Shown here: positions 35,318 to 44,126 of the stretch, piece after piece
Layout of the letters: every line of letters begins with the position of its first letter
How positions within the stretch are numbered: the stretch's first letter is position 1
Source: an uncultured Eggerthella sp.
GTDB lineage: Bacteria; Actinomycetota; Coriobacteriia; Coriobacteriales; Eggerthellaceae
DNA length: 54,063 nt
NCBI GenBank assembly: GCA_902464295.1
Contig: CABQIW010000008.1
Span: 1 to 54,063 of the forward strand
Reading direction: 5' to 3'
Notes under the pieces: generated by a model
The model's database searches: none
What the model was told of the DNA's origin: nothing
What the model saw: the letters and a program-made list of their open reading frames with translations, nothing else
Translations under genes and position numbers: made by a program

Positions 35318-36001
35318 ATGACTACTATAGCACGGAACACCGCGCGGGAAACGAGAATTCGACTGGCCTGCCCAGCTGATGCGGCGGCGGTTTGTGCGAT
35401 CTATGCTCCCTATGTGCGCGATACCGCAACCACCTTCGACCTCGAGCCACCCACGATCGAGGAAATGGAGCTGAAGATCGCGACCATCTTAGAAGAGCGT
35501 CCGTTCTTGGTGGCAGAGATCGAGTGCGCCGCTACGCGCGCTGCAGACGCTACTTCCCACATCGAGACTGGCGATGGCGAAGCGTTCACGGTTATCGGCT
35601 ACTCTTATGCTTCGGCATTCAGACCGCGCAAAGCCTACCTTCATTCGATCGAGACTTCGGTCTATCTTGCACCTGAAGCTAAAGGCCATGGTCTTGGAAC
35701 CAGACTCTATGGTGCGCTTGAAGAGATCCTACGCCTTCAGAATGTGTACAACGCGAACGCTTGCGTCACCTACATCGAACCTGCTGATGAAACGTGCCCT
35801 TCCACGAGTCGCATCTTCCACGAACGAAGGGGCTACGTTCAGTGTGCGCACATCCCGAACTGTGGGCACAAGTTCGGCCGTTGGTACGACATCCTCTGGC
35901 TGCAAAAACAACTCATACCGCTCTCGCAAGAACCCGAAGAATTCATTCCGTTGCCGCAGGTGGACAAAGAGGCGATCACGGCAATCCTTGAGAAGGCCTG
36001 A
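35318..36001 (+). CDS. GNAT N-acetyltransferase, phosphinothricin-acetyltransferase-like
   Basis: 227 aa. It opens with IRLACPADAAAVCAIYAPYVRDTATTFDLEPPT and continues with YASAFRPRKAYLHSIETSVYLAPEAKGHGLG, the acetyl-CoA-binding motif A, and ends in CGHKFGRWYDILWLQK. This matches the Pat/YncA branch of GNAT, which acetylates methionine sulfone, phosphinothricin and related amino acids. The Cys/Thr-rich insert before the last strand and a 30-residue C-terminal tail are additions. It stands alone, divergent from the lipoprotein gene. Confidence 0.85.
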   Translation: MTTIARNTARETRIRLACPADAAAVCAIYAPYVRDTATTFDLEPPTIEEMELKIATILEERPFLVAEIECAATRAADATSHIETGDGEAFTVIGYSYASAFRPRKAYLHSIETSVYLAPEAKGHGLGTRLYGALEEILRLQNVYNANACVTYIEPADETCPSTSRIFHERRGYVQCAHIPNCGHKFGRWYDILWLQKQLIPLSQEPEEFIPLPQVDKEAITAILEKA

Positions 36002-36062
36002 TCTTTCGTATGATCTTCCTATTGCGCGAGCACAGTGAGGCGCTGTGTGAGTTCGTCCTTGG

Positions 36063-37451
36063 TTAACGCACGCGCACGAGCGAAACAATGAATAGCGCAA
36101 GTGCGAACGCGCCCGAAAGACCGAGCGCCAGCTGGAATCCGAACAGAAGCGAGCCAAACACCTGAGAGCCTAGCGTGATCGAGAATACCATGAGCGCTGT
36201 TCCCATCGAAGCGACCGCTTGGCGCACCGCCGTAGAAAACGATGAAGCGTCGGTCATCCTGTTGGGCGCAAGCTCTTCCATGCTCCATGAAGTAAGCGGG
36301 CTCACCAGGCCCGATACTCCGCACGCGCGAATCCCCTGCAACAGCAAGATAAGCCAAAACGGAGTCGAGGCATCCATGAACGCCATCGCTACCGAACCGA
36401 GCGCAAGGCAGGCTCCAAAGAACACGATGATCGGGCGCGCATGAAAGCGATCGGTAAGATAGCCGGCAAGCGGGTTGATGAAGAGCGCCGCGATGGTACC
36501 TGGCAACAGCACCAAGCCTGCCTCAAGCGCCGTTCCACCCCATATCTCCTCGATGAACAGAGGCACGATGAGCGTGATGCCCATGAAGCTCGCGTAGAGG
36601 AAGTTCGATGTCCAGAATCCCACCACGAATTGTTTTGACCTGAATATATCCATATTGATGAGCGGATCGTCGATGCGCTTTTGTCGCCTGATGAAGAGAA
36701 CGAGCGCAACGACACCAACAAGGATCGGCACCCAGATCGACAGCGGCGCTGCACCTGCATCTGAAGCGTTCGAAAAACCGAGCAGCAAGAAGCCAAACCC
36801 GAACGCCGAAAGAACGACCGAGGCTACGTCGAGCGTGGCCGTACGCTTGATGCGCGGTGATCGCACGATGAAGAGGCACGCACAGATGATGAGCACGATC
36901 ATGCAGATGGCAAGGATAACGAACAAGCTGCGCCAACCTGAAGCGGTAACGAGGTAGCCACCTATGGTCGGACCGATGTTCGGCGCGAAGCCCATCGCGA
37001 TGCCTGCAACACCCATGACCGTTGCGCGCTTGTTCGGCGGAAACGAAGTCATGATGATGCTCATCATCATGGGCATGAGGATACCCGAAGAAACAGCCTG
37101 GATCGCACGTCCTACCAGCAACAAGGCAAACGATGGCGCGAACAGGTCAACGATGCAGCCGAAAGCAAAAAGACAAAGGGAGAAGATAGTGAGCCTCTTG
37201 AGCGCAAAGCGTCGCATGAGGTAGGTGACCACGGGGACCGTGATGCCGATCACGAGCATGTAGAGCGTGGTGACCCACTGGCCGAGCGCCATATCCACAT
37301 CGAAGTCTGCCGCGATGCCGCCGAACATCGCATTCATCGCGGTTTGAGAAAGATTGCCGAGCGCCGAACCTAAGATGATGATAACGACCGGAATGACAAC
37401 CTGAACACTCACATGCTCTCTTGGTGCCTTGGTAGGTGCGTCGGTCATCAT
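36063..37451 (-). CDS. MFS drug exporter, DHA2 (EmrB/QacA-like) family
   Basis: 462 aa with about 13-14 membrane helices. MFGGIAADFDVDMALGQWVTTLYMLVIGITVPVVTYLMRRF is the typical motif D1/A region. GVAGIAMGFAPNIGPTIGGYLV is motif C of proton-coupled antiporters. The closest pattern is DHA2 proteins that expel lipophilic compounds. No regulator gene adjoins, so substrate and induction are unknown. Confidence 0.88.
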   Translation of the reverse strand: MMTDAPTKAPREHVSVQVVIPVVIIILGSALGNLSQTAMNAMFGGIAADFDVDMALGQWVTTLYMLVIGITVPVVTYLMRRFALKRLTIFSLCLFAFGCIVDLFAPSFALLLVGRAIQAVSSGILMPMMMSIIMTSFPPNKRATVMGVAGIAMGFAPNIGPTIGGYLVTASGWRSLFVILAICMIVLIICACLFIVRSPRIKRTATLDVASVVLSAFGFGFLLLGFSNASDAGAAPLSIWVPILVGVVALVLFIRRQKRIDDPLINMDIFRSKQFVVGFWTSNFLYASFMGITLIVPLFIEEIWGGTALEAGLVLLPGTIAALFINPLAGYLTDRFHARPIIVFFGACLALGSVAMAFMDASTPFWLILLLQGIRACGVSGLVSPLTSWSMEELAPNRMTDASSFSTAVRQAVASMGTALMVFSITLGSQVFGSLLFGFQLALGLSGAFALALFIVSLVRVR

Positions 37452-37538
37452 ATCTCCCTGTGTTCGCTTCTGTCCCCTTCTATCTTAGCGCATTGAAAAA
37501 GTGCCTGTTCAATAGGGTATTGAAGAAGATGAGCGCAT

Positions 37539-37568
37539 TTCACACCCTTAAGGGAATGCGACTATAAT
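37539..37568 (+). promoter_or_regulatory. Promoter of the yhdT-panF operon
   Basis: TTCACA (37539-37544), an 18-bp spacer containing the palindrome CCCTTAAGGG, and consensus TATAAT (37563-37568). The leader would be about 165 nt. The rest of the 288-bp gap to the MFS gene shows a GCTTTTT-GTAG-AAAAAGC hairpin and no gene. Confidence 0.55.
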
Positions 37569-37739
37569 TCCTGTTCAATTGGCTTTTTGTAGAAAAAGCT
37601 ACGAAATCATTACAAAATTTCTCTCATTGTTTTCATGCTGATACATAACCTTACACTGGACACTCCTGACAATCCTAGAAGCCCTTAAACTCGGTACGCC
37701 CCGTACGCGGAGGCGCATCGTTTTCGGGCTGCTTTACTA

Positions 37740-38168
37740 ATGAAAGCTGCATCCATGCTCTATCGTGAACGCATGAGCCAAGCGAACAAAGAAGCGAAGG
37801 TCACGCTTATGGGCGTTGCTATCGTGATCGTATGTTGGTTTCTCTTTGGCTTCGGCTTATACGGCATCGATATCGAGATCTTCTCCACGCCATTGTGGGT
37901 CGTGATGGGCTGTTTGGGTACGTGGATCGTAGCGATGATCGTAAGCATCATCCTGGCTACGAAGGTGATCGAAGACTGCCCACTCGACGAAGATGACTTT
38001 GGTAGAAAATACCAGATCAACGATGAAGCCCCTGTTCAGGTTACCCCTATGACGATCGATCAGGATCTTATCAAGACCATCGAGAAGACCTCGGTCACCC
38101 CCCGAAAACCCATCAGCAACACGCCGCATCGACCGGGCGAGCGCCGCAATGAAAAAGAGGCGCGATGA
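37740..38168 (+). CDS. YhdT family (DUF997) membrane protein
   Basis: 142 aa. Two membrane helices (about residues 25-44 and 53-74) with KEAKVTLMGVAIVIVCWFLFGFGLYG, as in YhdT, the small partner encoded before PanF. A polar 65-residue tail follows. Its stop overlaps the start of the symporter gene by 4 bp (38165-38168), so they are coupled. The start is uncertain: ATG codons at 37740, 37755 and 37773 all lack a strong SD. Confidence 0.75.
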   Translation: MKAASMLYRERMSQANKEAKVTLMGVAIVIVCWFLFGFGLYGIDIEIFSTPLWVVMGCLGTWIVAMIVSIILATKVIEDCPLDEDDFGRKYQINDEAPVQVTPMTIDQDLIKTIEKTSVTPRKPISNTPHRPGERRNEKEAR

Positions 38169-39754
38169 CCTCGTTAACATTGATCCCTCTTCTTGTCGTT
38201 CTTTTTGCCTGCCTTATCGTCGCCTTCCTTATCAGGAAGCACACGCCAGAGAATAACTTCGAACGCGAGTATTTCGTAGCGGGGCGCAGACTCGGCTCGA
38301 TCGTGCTCGTCATGACCACGATCGCCACCTTCGGTTCCATCACCGCCTTCGTTGGTATGCCTGGTCAAGCTTGGGAATACGGCTTTGGATGGGTCTACTT
38401 GGCAGGTGCGCAGGTCGTTTCGCTCATCTTGCTCTTTGGCGTGGTGGGCAAGAAGCTCGCACTCATCGCACGCCGTATCCATGCCGTCTCTATCATCGAC
38501 ATCATCAATGCGCGTTTTCGCTCGAACATCCTCACGCTCATCCTTTCCTGTTCGCTCGTCGTCTTCTTCACCGCGCTCATCGTTGCGCAACTGGTCGGAG
38601 CCGCGAAGATATTCGCAACCGTAACGCATTACGAATACAGCGTTGGACTCATCCTCATCACCGCAACCACCGCCATCTACACCGTTATCGGAGGCTTCCG
38701 CGGTGTGGCGATCACCGATACCATCTGCGGTGTTGTCATGATCGTAAGCGCCTTGTTCTTGGGGTTCGGCATTCTGAATGCTGGTGGTGGATACGAGAGC
38801 ATCATGCAGACCATCGCCGTGCAAAAACCCGAGATGTTCGATATCTTCGCAGGCGGACGAATGCCCATTGGGCTCTTCGTTACGCAGTGGCTCATCTTGG
38901 GACTGCTCGTGTTCGCGATGCCTCAGGTAGCGGTTCGTTGTTTGAGCTACAAAAGCACGAGAAGCCTTCGTCATGCACTCTGGATCGGCACCCTTATCGT
39001 CGGTCTTTTATTGGTAGGGCTCACTGCGCTCGGCGCGCTCTCTTATGGTGTTTTCCCTGATCTGTTGAACGAACAGGGCGGCACTATCGATGACGTGATC
39101 CCTCTCATGCTCGCTCAAGCGTTTCCTCCTTGGGCGGTGGACATCATCATCCTCGGTCCTATTGCTGCTGCGATCTCAACCGTCTCCACCCTTCTGATCA
39201 GCTCTTCGGTCAATATCATCCAAGGCATCTATGCCAATTCTGCGCTCCGCCAACGCAAGGCTCCCGAACATGACCGCGTACGATTCGTTTCGCAAGCATC
39301 TTCGATCCTGCTATCGGTCGTTGCGCTCATCGTTGCTCTCACCCCGCCCGATCTCATCTGGCGCATGAGCATGTACGTGTTCGGTGGCATCGAGGTGTCT
39401 AGCTGTTGGATCTTGGTGCTGGGATTGTTCTGGCATCGTGCGAATAAAGTAGGAGCCGTTGCTGGCCTCGCATCAGGCCTTGCCACCTATTTTCTTCTCG
39501 GCATCTTCGAGGTGAACATCTTCAGCGAATTCGATGCCGTTATCTTCGCGCTCATCGTTTCGCTCGTATTCATGGTTGCGGGCTCGCTCTTCTTCTATGT
39601 GAAACGCGATACCCGCATGCTCGAAGTGTTCTTCCCTGAACGCACGCCCTCAACCACGGCAGCTGTCTACGAGTTCGAAAGCGATGCCCCTTCTTCAGGC
39701 AGCCCTCTCATGAACGAACGAGCAGACGCATCTTCTTCAAAGCGGGTCAAGTGA
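38165..39754 (+). CDS. Sodium:solute symporter (SSS), pantothenate permease-like
   Basis: 529 aa with about 13 membrane helices. EYFVAGRRLGSIVLVMTTIATFGSITAFVGMPGQAWEYGFGWVYLA is typical of PanF within the SSS family, and the preceding yhdT gene is the usual PanF neighbour. It would import pantothenate (or a similar carboxylate) with Na+. The substrate is inferred from the pair. A 60-residue polar C-terminus lies in the cytoplasm. Confidence 0.85.
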   Translation: MTSLTLIPLLVVLFACLIVAFLIRKHTPENNFEREYFVAGRRLGSIVLVMTTIATFGSITAFVGMPGQAWEYGFGWVYLAGAQVVSLILLFGVVGKKLALIARRIHAVSIIDIINARFRSNILTLILSCSLVVFFTALIVAQLVGAAKIFATVTHYEYSVGLILITATTAIYTVIGGFRGVAITDTICGVVMIVSALFLGFGILNAGGGYESIMQTIAVQKPEMFDIFAGGRMPIGLFVTQWLILGLLVFAMPQVAVRCLSYKSTRSLRHALWIGTLIVGLLLVGLTALGALSYGVFPDLLNEQGGTIDDVIPLMLAQAFPPWAVDIIILGPIAAAISTVSTLLISSSVNIIQGIYANSALRQRKAPEHDRVRFVSQASSILLSVVALIVALTPPDLIWRMSMYVFGGIEVSSCWILVLGLFWHRANKVGAVAGLASGLATYFLLGIFEVNIFSEFDAVIFALIVSLVFMVAGSLFFYVKRDTRMLEVFFPERTPSTTAAVYEFESDAPSSGSPLMNERADASSSKRVK

Positions 39755-40236
39755 TGAAGCGCGCCCCTTCTACAAAATTCATGGTATTGAGCTGGGTATT
39801 CGTTGCGGCAGTTGCACTTCTCATCTTTTGCATGAGCGCCAAAACGGGCGATGCGCTCGATCATGATTCTGGCATCATCAGCTTCCTGCTCGAAGCTCTC
39901 CGCTCGGCAGCGAACGCGCTCTTCGGTCATCCGGTCGATGTGTCGCCTGTGGGGCATTTCACCGAGTTCTTCCTGCTTGGGCTCGCGCTCATGAACGCCT
40001 TGCGCCTGCGCTTGACCCTGCCAAAAGCATGCGCGCTCTCCACGCTCATCGCAAGCCTCTACGGAGTAAGCGATGAATTTCATCAGATCTTCGTTCCTGC
40101 TCGCACGTGCGATCCCGCCGATTGGCTCGTGGACACCATCGCTGCCCTGCTCGGCGCATTGCTCTTTTGGGCGATCTTCACAATATGGCAAAAGCACCGC
40201 GATTCGCAGACCAACCACTCCACGCATTCCCTATAA
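39751..40236 (+). CDS. VanZ-like membrane protein
   Basis: 161 aa, four membrane helices. SVSDEFHQ-type motif seen as GVSDEFHQIFVPARTCDPADWLVDTIAALLG is the VanZ signature; HFTEFFLLGLAL precedes it. VanZ of the glycopeptide resistance cluster gives low-level teicoplanin resistance, but most family members have no known role. It overlaps the symporter stop by 4 bp, so it is in the same transcript. Confidence 0.85.
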   Translation: MMKRAPSTKFMVLSWVFVAAVALLIFCMSAKTGDALDHDSGIISFLLEALRSAANALFGHPVDVSPVGHFTEFFLLGLALMNALRLRLTLPKACALSTLIASLYGVSDEFHQIFVPARTCDPADWLVDTIAALLGALLFWAIFTIWQKHRDSQTNHSTHSL

Positions 40237-40293
40237 TGAAACAAGGCGAGTACGCTCGCCGCATTCATGTGCTTATTCGTTTGAGGAGTTATC

Positions 40294-40767
40294 ATGGCTT
40301 ACCACTGCATCATCGTTCCCTTCGATGGATCCGATCACGCCCAAAGCGCGCTCAACGCGGCGTGTGGAATTGCCAAAGGCCACGACACGCAGGTGCATGT
40401 GGTGAACGTGGTGCCCATCAACATCTTCCCTGAAGTTGCCGCTTCCGATCCAGCGGCGGTCGTGAACCCTTCCTACGTAACGCAGAAGACCTATTCGGAG
40501 CTTTTCGATGACACGCTCCTTGAGATCCATGCTGAAATGGTGAGCACCATCGGCGATGCGCTTTCTGAGCTCGATCCCAGCCAGGTTACCTACGAAGTGA
40601 TCGCACATCCTTCTGCAGTCGATGGCATCATCGACTATGCGTCCGATCATAGCTGCGATCTTATTGTGATGGGAAGGCGTGGCCTAGGCGCGATCCGTGG
40701 TCTGCTCGGCAGCGTGAGTTATGGCGTGATCCGCGCTACCACCACCCCGGTCCTTACCGTGAAATAA
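40294..40767 (+). CDS. Universal stress protein (UspA family), ATP-binding type
   Basis: 157 aa. Starts YHCIIVPFDGSDHAQSALNAA; the C-terminal GRRGLGAIRGLLGSVSYGVI fits the G2xG9xG(S/T) ATP-binding motif. Family members bind ATP and support survival in starvation and other stress. A GAGGAG SD lies 5 bp before the ATG. It may be cotranscribed with vanZ (57-bp gap). Confidence 0.92.
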   Translation: MAYHCIIVPFDGSDHAQSALNAACGIAKGHDTQVHVVNVVPINIFPEVAASDPAAVVNPSYVTQKTYSELFDDTLLEIHAEMVSTIGDALSELDPSQVTYEVIAHPSAVDGIIDYASDHSCDLIVMGRRGLGAIRGLLGSVSYGVIRATTTPVLTVK

Positions 40768-40783
40768 CCACGCTTCGTTGCGT

Positions 40784-41896
40784 TTAGCGGTTCGCTTTCA
40801 GGCGGGCGAAAAGGTTGGTCGAATGTTGCTTCACGAAGGAGATGAAGCGGCTTTCCCACATGGTGAGCGTTACGTTCTGCGCTCGATACGGCACGTAGAG
40901 CACTTTCATCATGAAGCTTCCCGGCACCGCTTTTGCAAGCGCGTCCCTCGCTTGTGGGGTTGAGATCATACGAGCGATCTCGGCACGCTTCTCACGCGCA
41001 GTGAGCGTGCAATTCTTATTGGTGATGTTCTCCACACAACCCACCAAGCGCTCAGCATAACGACGCGCAAGAAACTCCTGGATAACAGGAGAGTCTATGT
41101 CCCATGCGGCATAGAGCTCCTGTAGCCAACGATGCTCTTCTTCGCGTTTCTCATACATATCGGCGCGATAGCGCGTATTCTCGCTTTCGGCGCGCGCACG
41201 CAAAAAATGGTAGAAGTGCCCGTCCAAGGTCCCAACTCGTTCGATATCGCGCACCACGTCGAGATTGAACGGAAGATCGTCCCAGAACGTTTCAGGGAAA
41301 CGAATGTTCTTCTCGTTCAAGTAGCTGCGGCGGTACAGCTTGTTCCAGGGCGCATAGAGCAATTGCGCATCGAAAAGTTCATGAGCGTTCTCTCGGAATT
41401 CCTCTTGCGAGGCAAAGATACGATCAGGAGCATTGCGCACTTCACGGTAGAACTTCTCGGCGCTGTAATAGGTGTCGATGAAGAACCCGGTCACCAGCAG
41501 GTCAAGCTCGTTTTCATGCGCAACAGCATGCATGCGCGAAAGCATATCCGGTTCGCACCAGTCATCGCCATCCATGAAGTAGAGGAATTCTCCGCGCGCC
41601 ACTTCGATGGCGGTATTGCGCGCCGCAGCAGCACCGGCGTTGTTCTGATGGATAACACGAATGCGACTGTCCGATAAGGCCAGCTTATCGGCAAGTTCGG
41701 CCGAACCATCGGTACTGCCGTCGTCCACCAGAAGTATCTCGAAATCGGAAAAAGTCTGAGCGGTGAGCGAGTCGGCCGCACGCGACAACCACGTAACAAC
41801 GTTGTACACGGGGATGATGATGCTGATGGCAACCTGTTCGCTAGGCAGAGCGCCTTGAGCATCAGGAGGAAGATTCTGTTCGTGTGCTGTATTCAT
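40784..41896 (-). CDS. Glycosyltransferase family 2 (GT-A)
   Basis: 370 aa from the ATG at 41896 (preceded by GGGGAG). The frame is open 17 codons further up, but those are not conserved. Core ISIIIPVYNVVTWLSRAADSLTAQTFSDFEILLVDDGSTDGS, DXD-type YFMDGDDWCEPDML. It resembles EpsJ/CpsJ-like transferases that build cell-surface glycans from UDP-sugars. It is isolated from the first polysaccharide cluster but adjoins the wecA-like gene (divergent) and is near glf, suggesting a second surface-glycan function. Confidence 0.9.
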   Translation of the reverse strand: MNTAHEQNLPPDAQGALPSEQVAISIIIPVYNVVTWLSRAADSLTAQTFSDFEILLVDDGSTDGSAELADKLALSDSRIRVIHQNNAGAAAARNTAIEVARGEFLYFMDGDDWCEPDMLSRMHAVAHENELDLLVTGFFIDTYYSAEKFYREVRNAPDRIFASQEEFRENAHELFDAQLLYAPWNKLYRRSYLNEKNIRFPETFWDDLPFNLDVVRDIERVGTLDGHFYHFLRARAESENTRYRADMYEKREEEHRWLQELYAAWDIDSPVIQEFLARRYAERLVGCVENITNKNCTLTAREKRAEIARMISTPQARDALAKAVPGSFMMKVLYVPYRAQNVTLTMWESRFISFVKQHSTNLFARLKANR

Positions 41897-42082
41897 AAAC
41901 TCCCCGCGGATACCTCCTATGCTGTTGTTCACACCTGTTTTCAGCACGGAGTCCGCGAAGATTCATTATAGCAGGATGGCTTATCTGCCGAAGATTTATA
42001 ATAGTTGGTTGCGGATCGTGCTTTTAAGCGCTGAATTCGCGCCCTCAACCATCGATACGCGAATAAGGAGCGTTTCTCCAAC

Positions 42083-43369
42083 TTGAATTGGATAGAATGC
42101 ATCATTCTCTTTGCAGTTGCGCTCGGCGTTACCATTGCACTCACGCCTCTTGCGCGTCGTTTGGCTGTTGCGCTCGATGCGATCGACTATCCCAGCGCGC
42201 GCCGCGTGAACATGCAGCCTATCCCCCGTATGGGCGGTGTTGCGATCTTTGGTGGCATGATCGCAGCTCTCGCGCTCGCGCTCATAGGCGCACACTTCTG
42301 GGGTTGGACCACGCCTTTGCAAGGAGGGCTCGGCAACAAGGTCAACTGGGTCGGCGTTGCAGTAGGCATCCTCATCATGTTCGGCGTAGGTATCGTCGAT
42401 GATATCTACAATCTGAAACCAAAGGCTAAGCTGCTTGGGCAGATCGTCGCCGCTTGCGTAGTGGCCTTTTCAGGATTGCTCTTCTCGAGCATTCACAACT
42501 TCATCAGCGACGGCTACTTTGAGTTTGGGTGGCTATCGTATCCCCTTACGGTCTTCTACCTGGTGGCCTTCGCAAACATCATCAACCTCATCGATGGCCT
42601 TGATGGGCTTGCGGCAGGCATCACCGCTATCACGGCAGCCACTATCGGTATCCTGGCGGTGCTCACTTGGCGCCCTGGCGCTGCGCTGGCAAGTTTCGTG
42701 ATCGTAGGTGCGTGCATTGGCTTCTTGAAGTCGAATATCCACCCTGCGAGCATATTCATGGGAGATTCTGGGGCGCTGCTCTTGGGCTTCGCGCTCGGCA
42801 TCGTCTCTCTTATGGCAGTTGCTCGTTCGGCGTTCTTCGTTTCCTTGTTGGTGCCCATCATCGCAGCTGGCGTACCTATTTTAGATACCGCCATCGCTAT
42901 CATTCGTCGTAAACGCGCGCATCAACCGATCGACTCAGCTGATCGCGGACACATTCACCACCGACTCTTGCAGGCGGGTTATTCACAGAAGGCAACCGTC
43001 TATATCATGTGGGGCTGGACCGCTCTGCTCTCAGCAGGCGCGATCGTGGTGAGCGCTATCGATGGGCCTCCGCGCTATGTCGTCTTCATTATCTTGGCTG
43101 TTGTTACTGGTCTCATCGTATTCAAGCTCAAGCTTCTTCAGCCGGTACTGCTGCATCATTACAATCCGCGTTCGAAGACACGCAGAGGTGCTGCTGCGGG
43201 CCAAGATTCATCCGAACGCTCAGCTGCTCATATGAATGCGCGCAACGATCTTGCTGACGATCACAACAGCGCTGCGCGCGATAGTGGAGCACGTCGTGGA
43301 AGCGCAAACAATCCGCGCCAATCAGGCCACACACGACACAACACGAATCAGCATGTGCACAAGCGCTAG
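42083..43369 (+). CDS. Undecaprenyl-phosphate N-acetylhexosamine-1-phosphate transferase (WecA/TagO/MraY-like)
   Basis: 428 aa with about 11 membrane helices. Motifs include RRVNMQPIPRMGGVAIFGG, GVGIVDDIYNLKPKAKL (catalytic Asp pair), NIINLIDGLDGLAAG, FMGDSGALLLGF and RGHIHHRLLQAGYSQ, diagnostic of the WecA/TagO branch rather than MraY. It would start lipid-linked synthesis of a teichoic acid-like or arabinogalactan-like wall polymer with GlcNAc-1-P. A hydrophilic His/Arg/Asn-rich tail of about 65 residues ends it. The start is a TTG; AAGGAG lies 12 bp before it, somewhat far. Confidence 0.9.
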   Translation: MNWIECIILFAVALGVTIALTPLARRLAVALDAIDYPSARRVNMQPIPRMGGVAIFGGMIAALALALIGAHFWGWTTPLQGGLGNKVNWVGVAVGILIMFGVGIVDDIYNLKPKAKLLGQIVAACVVAFSGLLFSSIHNFISDGYFEFGWLSYPLTVFYLVAFANIINLIDGLDGLAAGITAITAATIGILAVLTWRPGAALASFVIVGACIGFLKSNIHPASIFMGDSGALLLGFALGIVSLMAVARSAFFVSLLVPIIAAGVPILDTAIAIIRRKRAHQPIDSADRGHIHHRLLQAGYSQKATVYIMWGWTALLSAGAIVVSAIDGPPRYVVFIILAVVTGLIVFKLKLLQPVLLHHYNPRSKTRRGAAAGQDSSERSAAHMNARNDLADDHNSAARDSGARRGSANNPRQSGHTRHNTNQHVHKR

Positions 43370-43385
43370 CGAATAGAGTTCGCCC

Positions 43386-43880
43386 ATGGCTAAGAAGCAC
43401 GAAAAGAAAACGAATGCGATGCGCGAGCTCGATCGGATCGGTGCCGCGTACGATACGCATATCTGGGATTGCGCTGAAGCGATGAGCGGTATTGAAGTTG
43501 CTGATCATTTGGGTCTTGAGGTCGCCCGTGTTTTCAAGACGCTCGTTACCGTAGGGAAATCAGGAACCCATTATGTCTTCATGGTGCCAGTTGCTGAAGA
43601 GCTTGACTTGAAGAAGGCTGCAGTTTGTGTTGGTGAGAAGTCGGTCCACATGATCCCCTCGAAGGAGCTTCTTCCCCTTACTGGCTACATCCACGGTGGG
43701 TGCAGCCCTCTAGGAATGAAGAAGCTGTTCGCGACCACGATCGATCAATCGGCACGAGAACATGAGCGCATCGTCTTTTCGGGAGGGCGGCTCGGTTGTC
43801 AGATCGATACGAGCGTGGATGCGCTCGCAAAAGCGATCCCGCTGAACTTCGCCGACATCACTACAACTCCGCACGATTAA
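43386..43880 (+). CDS. ybaK: YbaK/EbsC-type Cys-tRNA deacylase
   Basis: 164 aa. MRELDRIGAAYDTHIWDC, EVARVFKTLVTVGKSGTHYVFMVPVAEELDLKKAA and YIHGGCSPLGMKK match YbaK, with the conserved lysine in VFKTLV. It hydrolyses Cys-tRNA(Pro) formed in error by prolyl-tRNA synthetase. It follows the wecA-like gene by 16 bp. Confidence 0.92.
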   Translation: MAKKHEKKTNAMRELDRIGAAYDTHIWDCAEAMSGIEVADHLGLEVARVFKTLVTVGKSGTHYVFMVPVAEELDLKKAAVCVGEKSVHMIPSKELLPLTGYIHGGCSPLGMKKLFATTIDQSAREHERIVFSGGRLGCQIDTSVDALAKAIPLNFADITTTPHD

Positions 43881-43928
43881 GCTTCCGTTATTCGATAGTC
43901 CGATCGGCCAAGAGCGCAAGCCTCTTGC

Positions 43929-44089
43929 CTGCACCAGTGGAGAGGGTAAGACACGAGGTTCCCCGCTTCCCTGTTCGCGAATCAGCACATGCTGATTCGC
44001 TCATGCGTCGCTGCTTCGCTCGGGTTTTATTAAAATGAATTTAGTCGGCGAAGAGTCACCTCGTTGCCTTGCCCTCTCTGCTGATGCAG
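43929..44089 (+). ncRNA. Dispersed structured element, copy C (unrecognised family)
   Basis: 161 bp, same length as copy A. Closing stem 43929-43958 with 44059-44089 (most of 30 positions pair). P2 is 43977-44000, GCGAATCAGCA-CA-TGCTGATTCGC, perfect but unrelated to the P2 of copy A. The linkers TTCCCCGCTTCCCTGTTC before P2 and TCATGCGTCGCTGCTTCGCT after it, and GAATTTAGTCGGCGAAGAG before the closing stem, are nearly identical to copy A. It sits 48 bp after ybaK on the same strand and is followed by a terminator hairpin. Confidence 0.6.
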
Positions 44090-44092
44090 ATT

Positions 44093-44126
44093 GATAACAA
44101 ACGACCGAGTAGTTTGTTATCTTTTA
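44093..44126 (+). terminator. Terminator after structured element C
   Basis: 10-bp stem GATAACAAAC / GTTTGTTATC with a 9-nt loop and TTTT. It overlaps the stop codon of the convergent glf gene. Confidence 0.7.
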
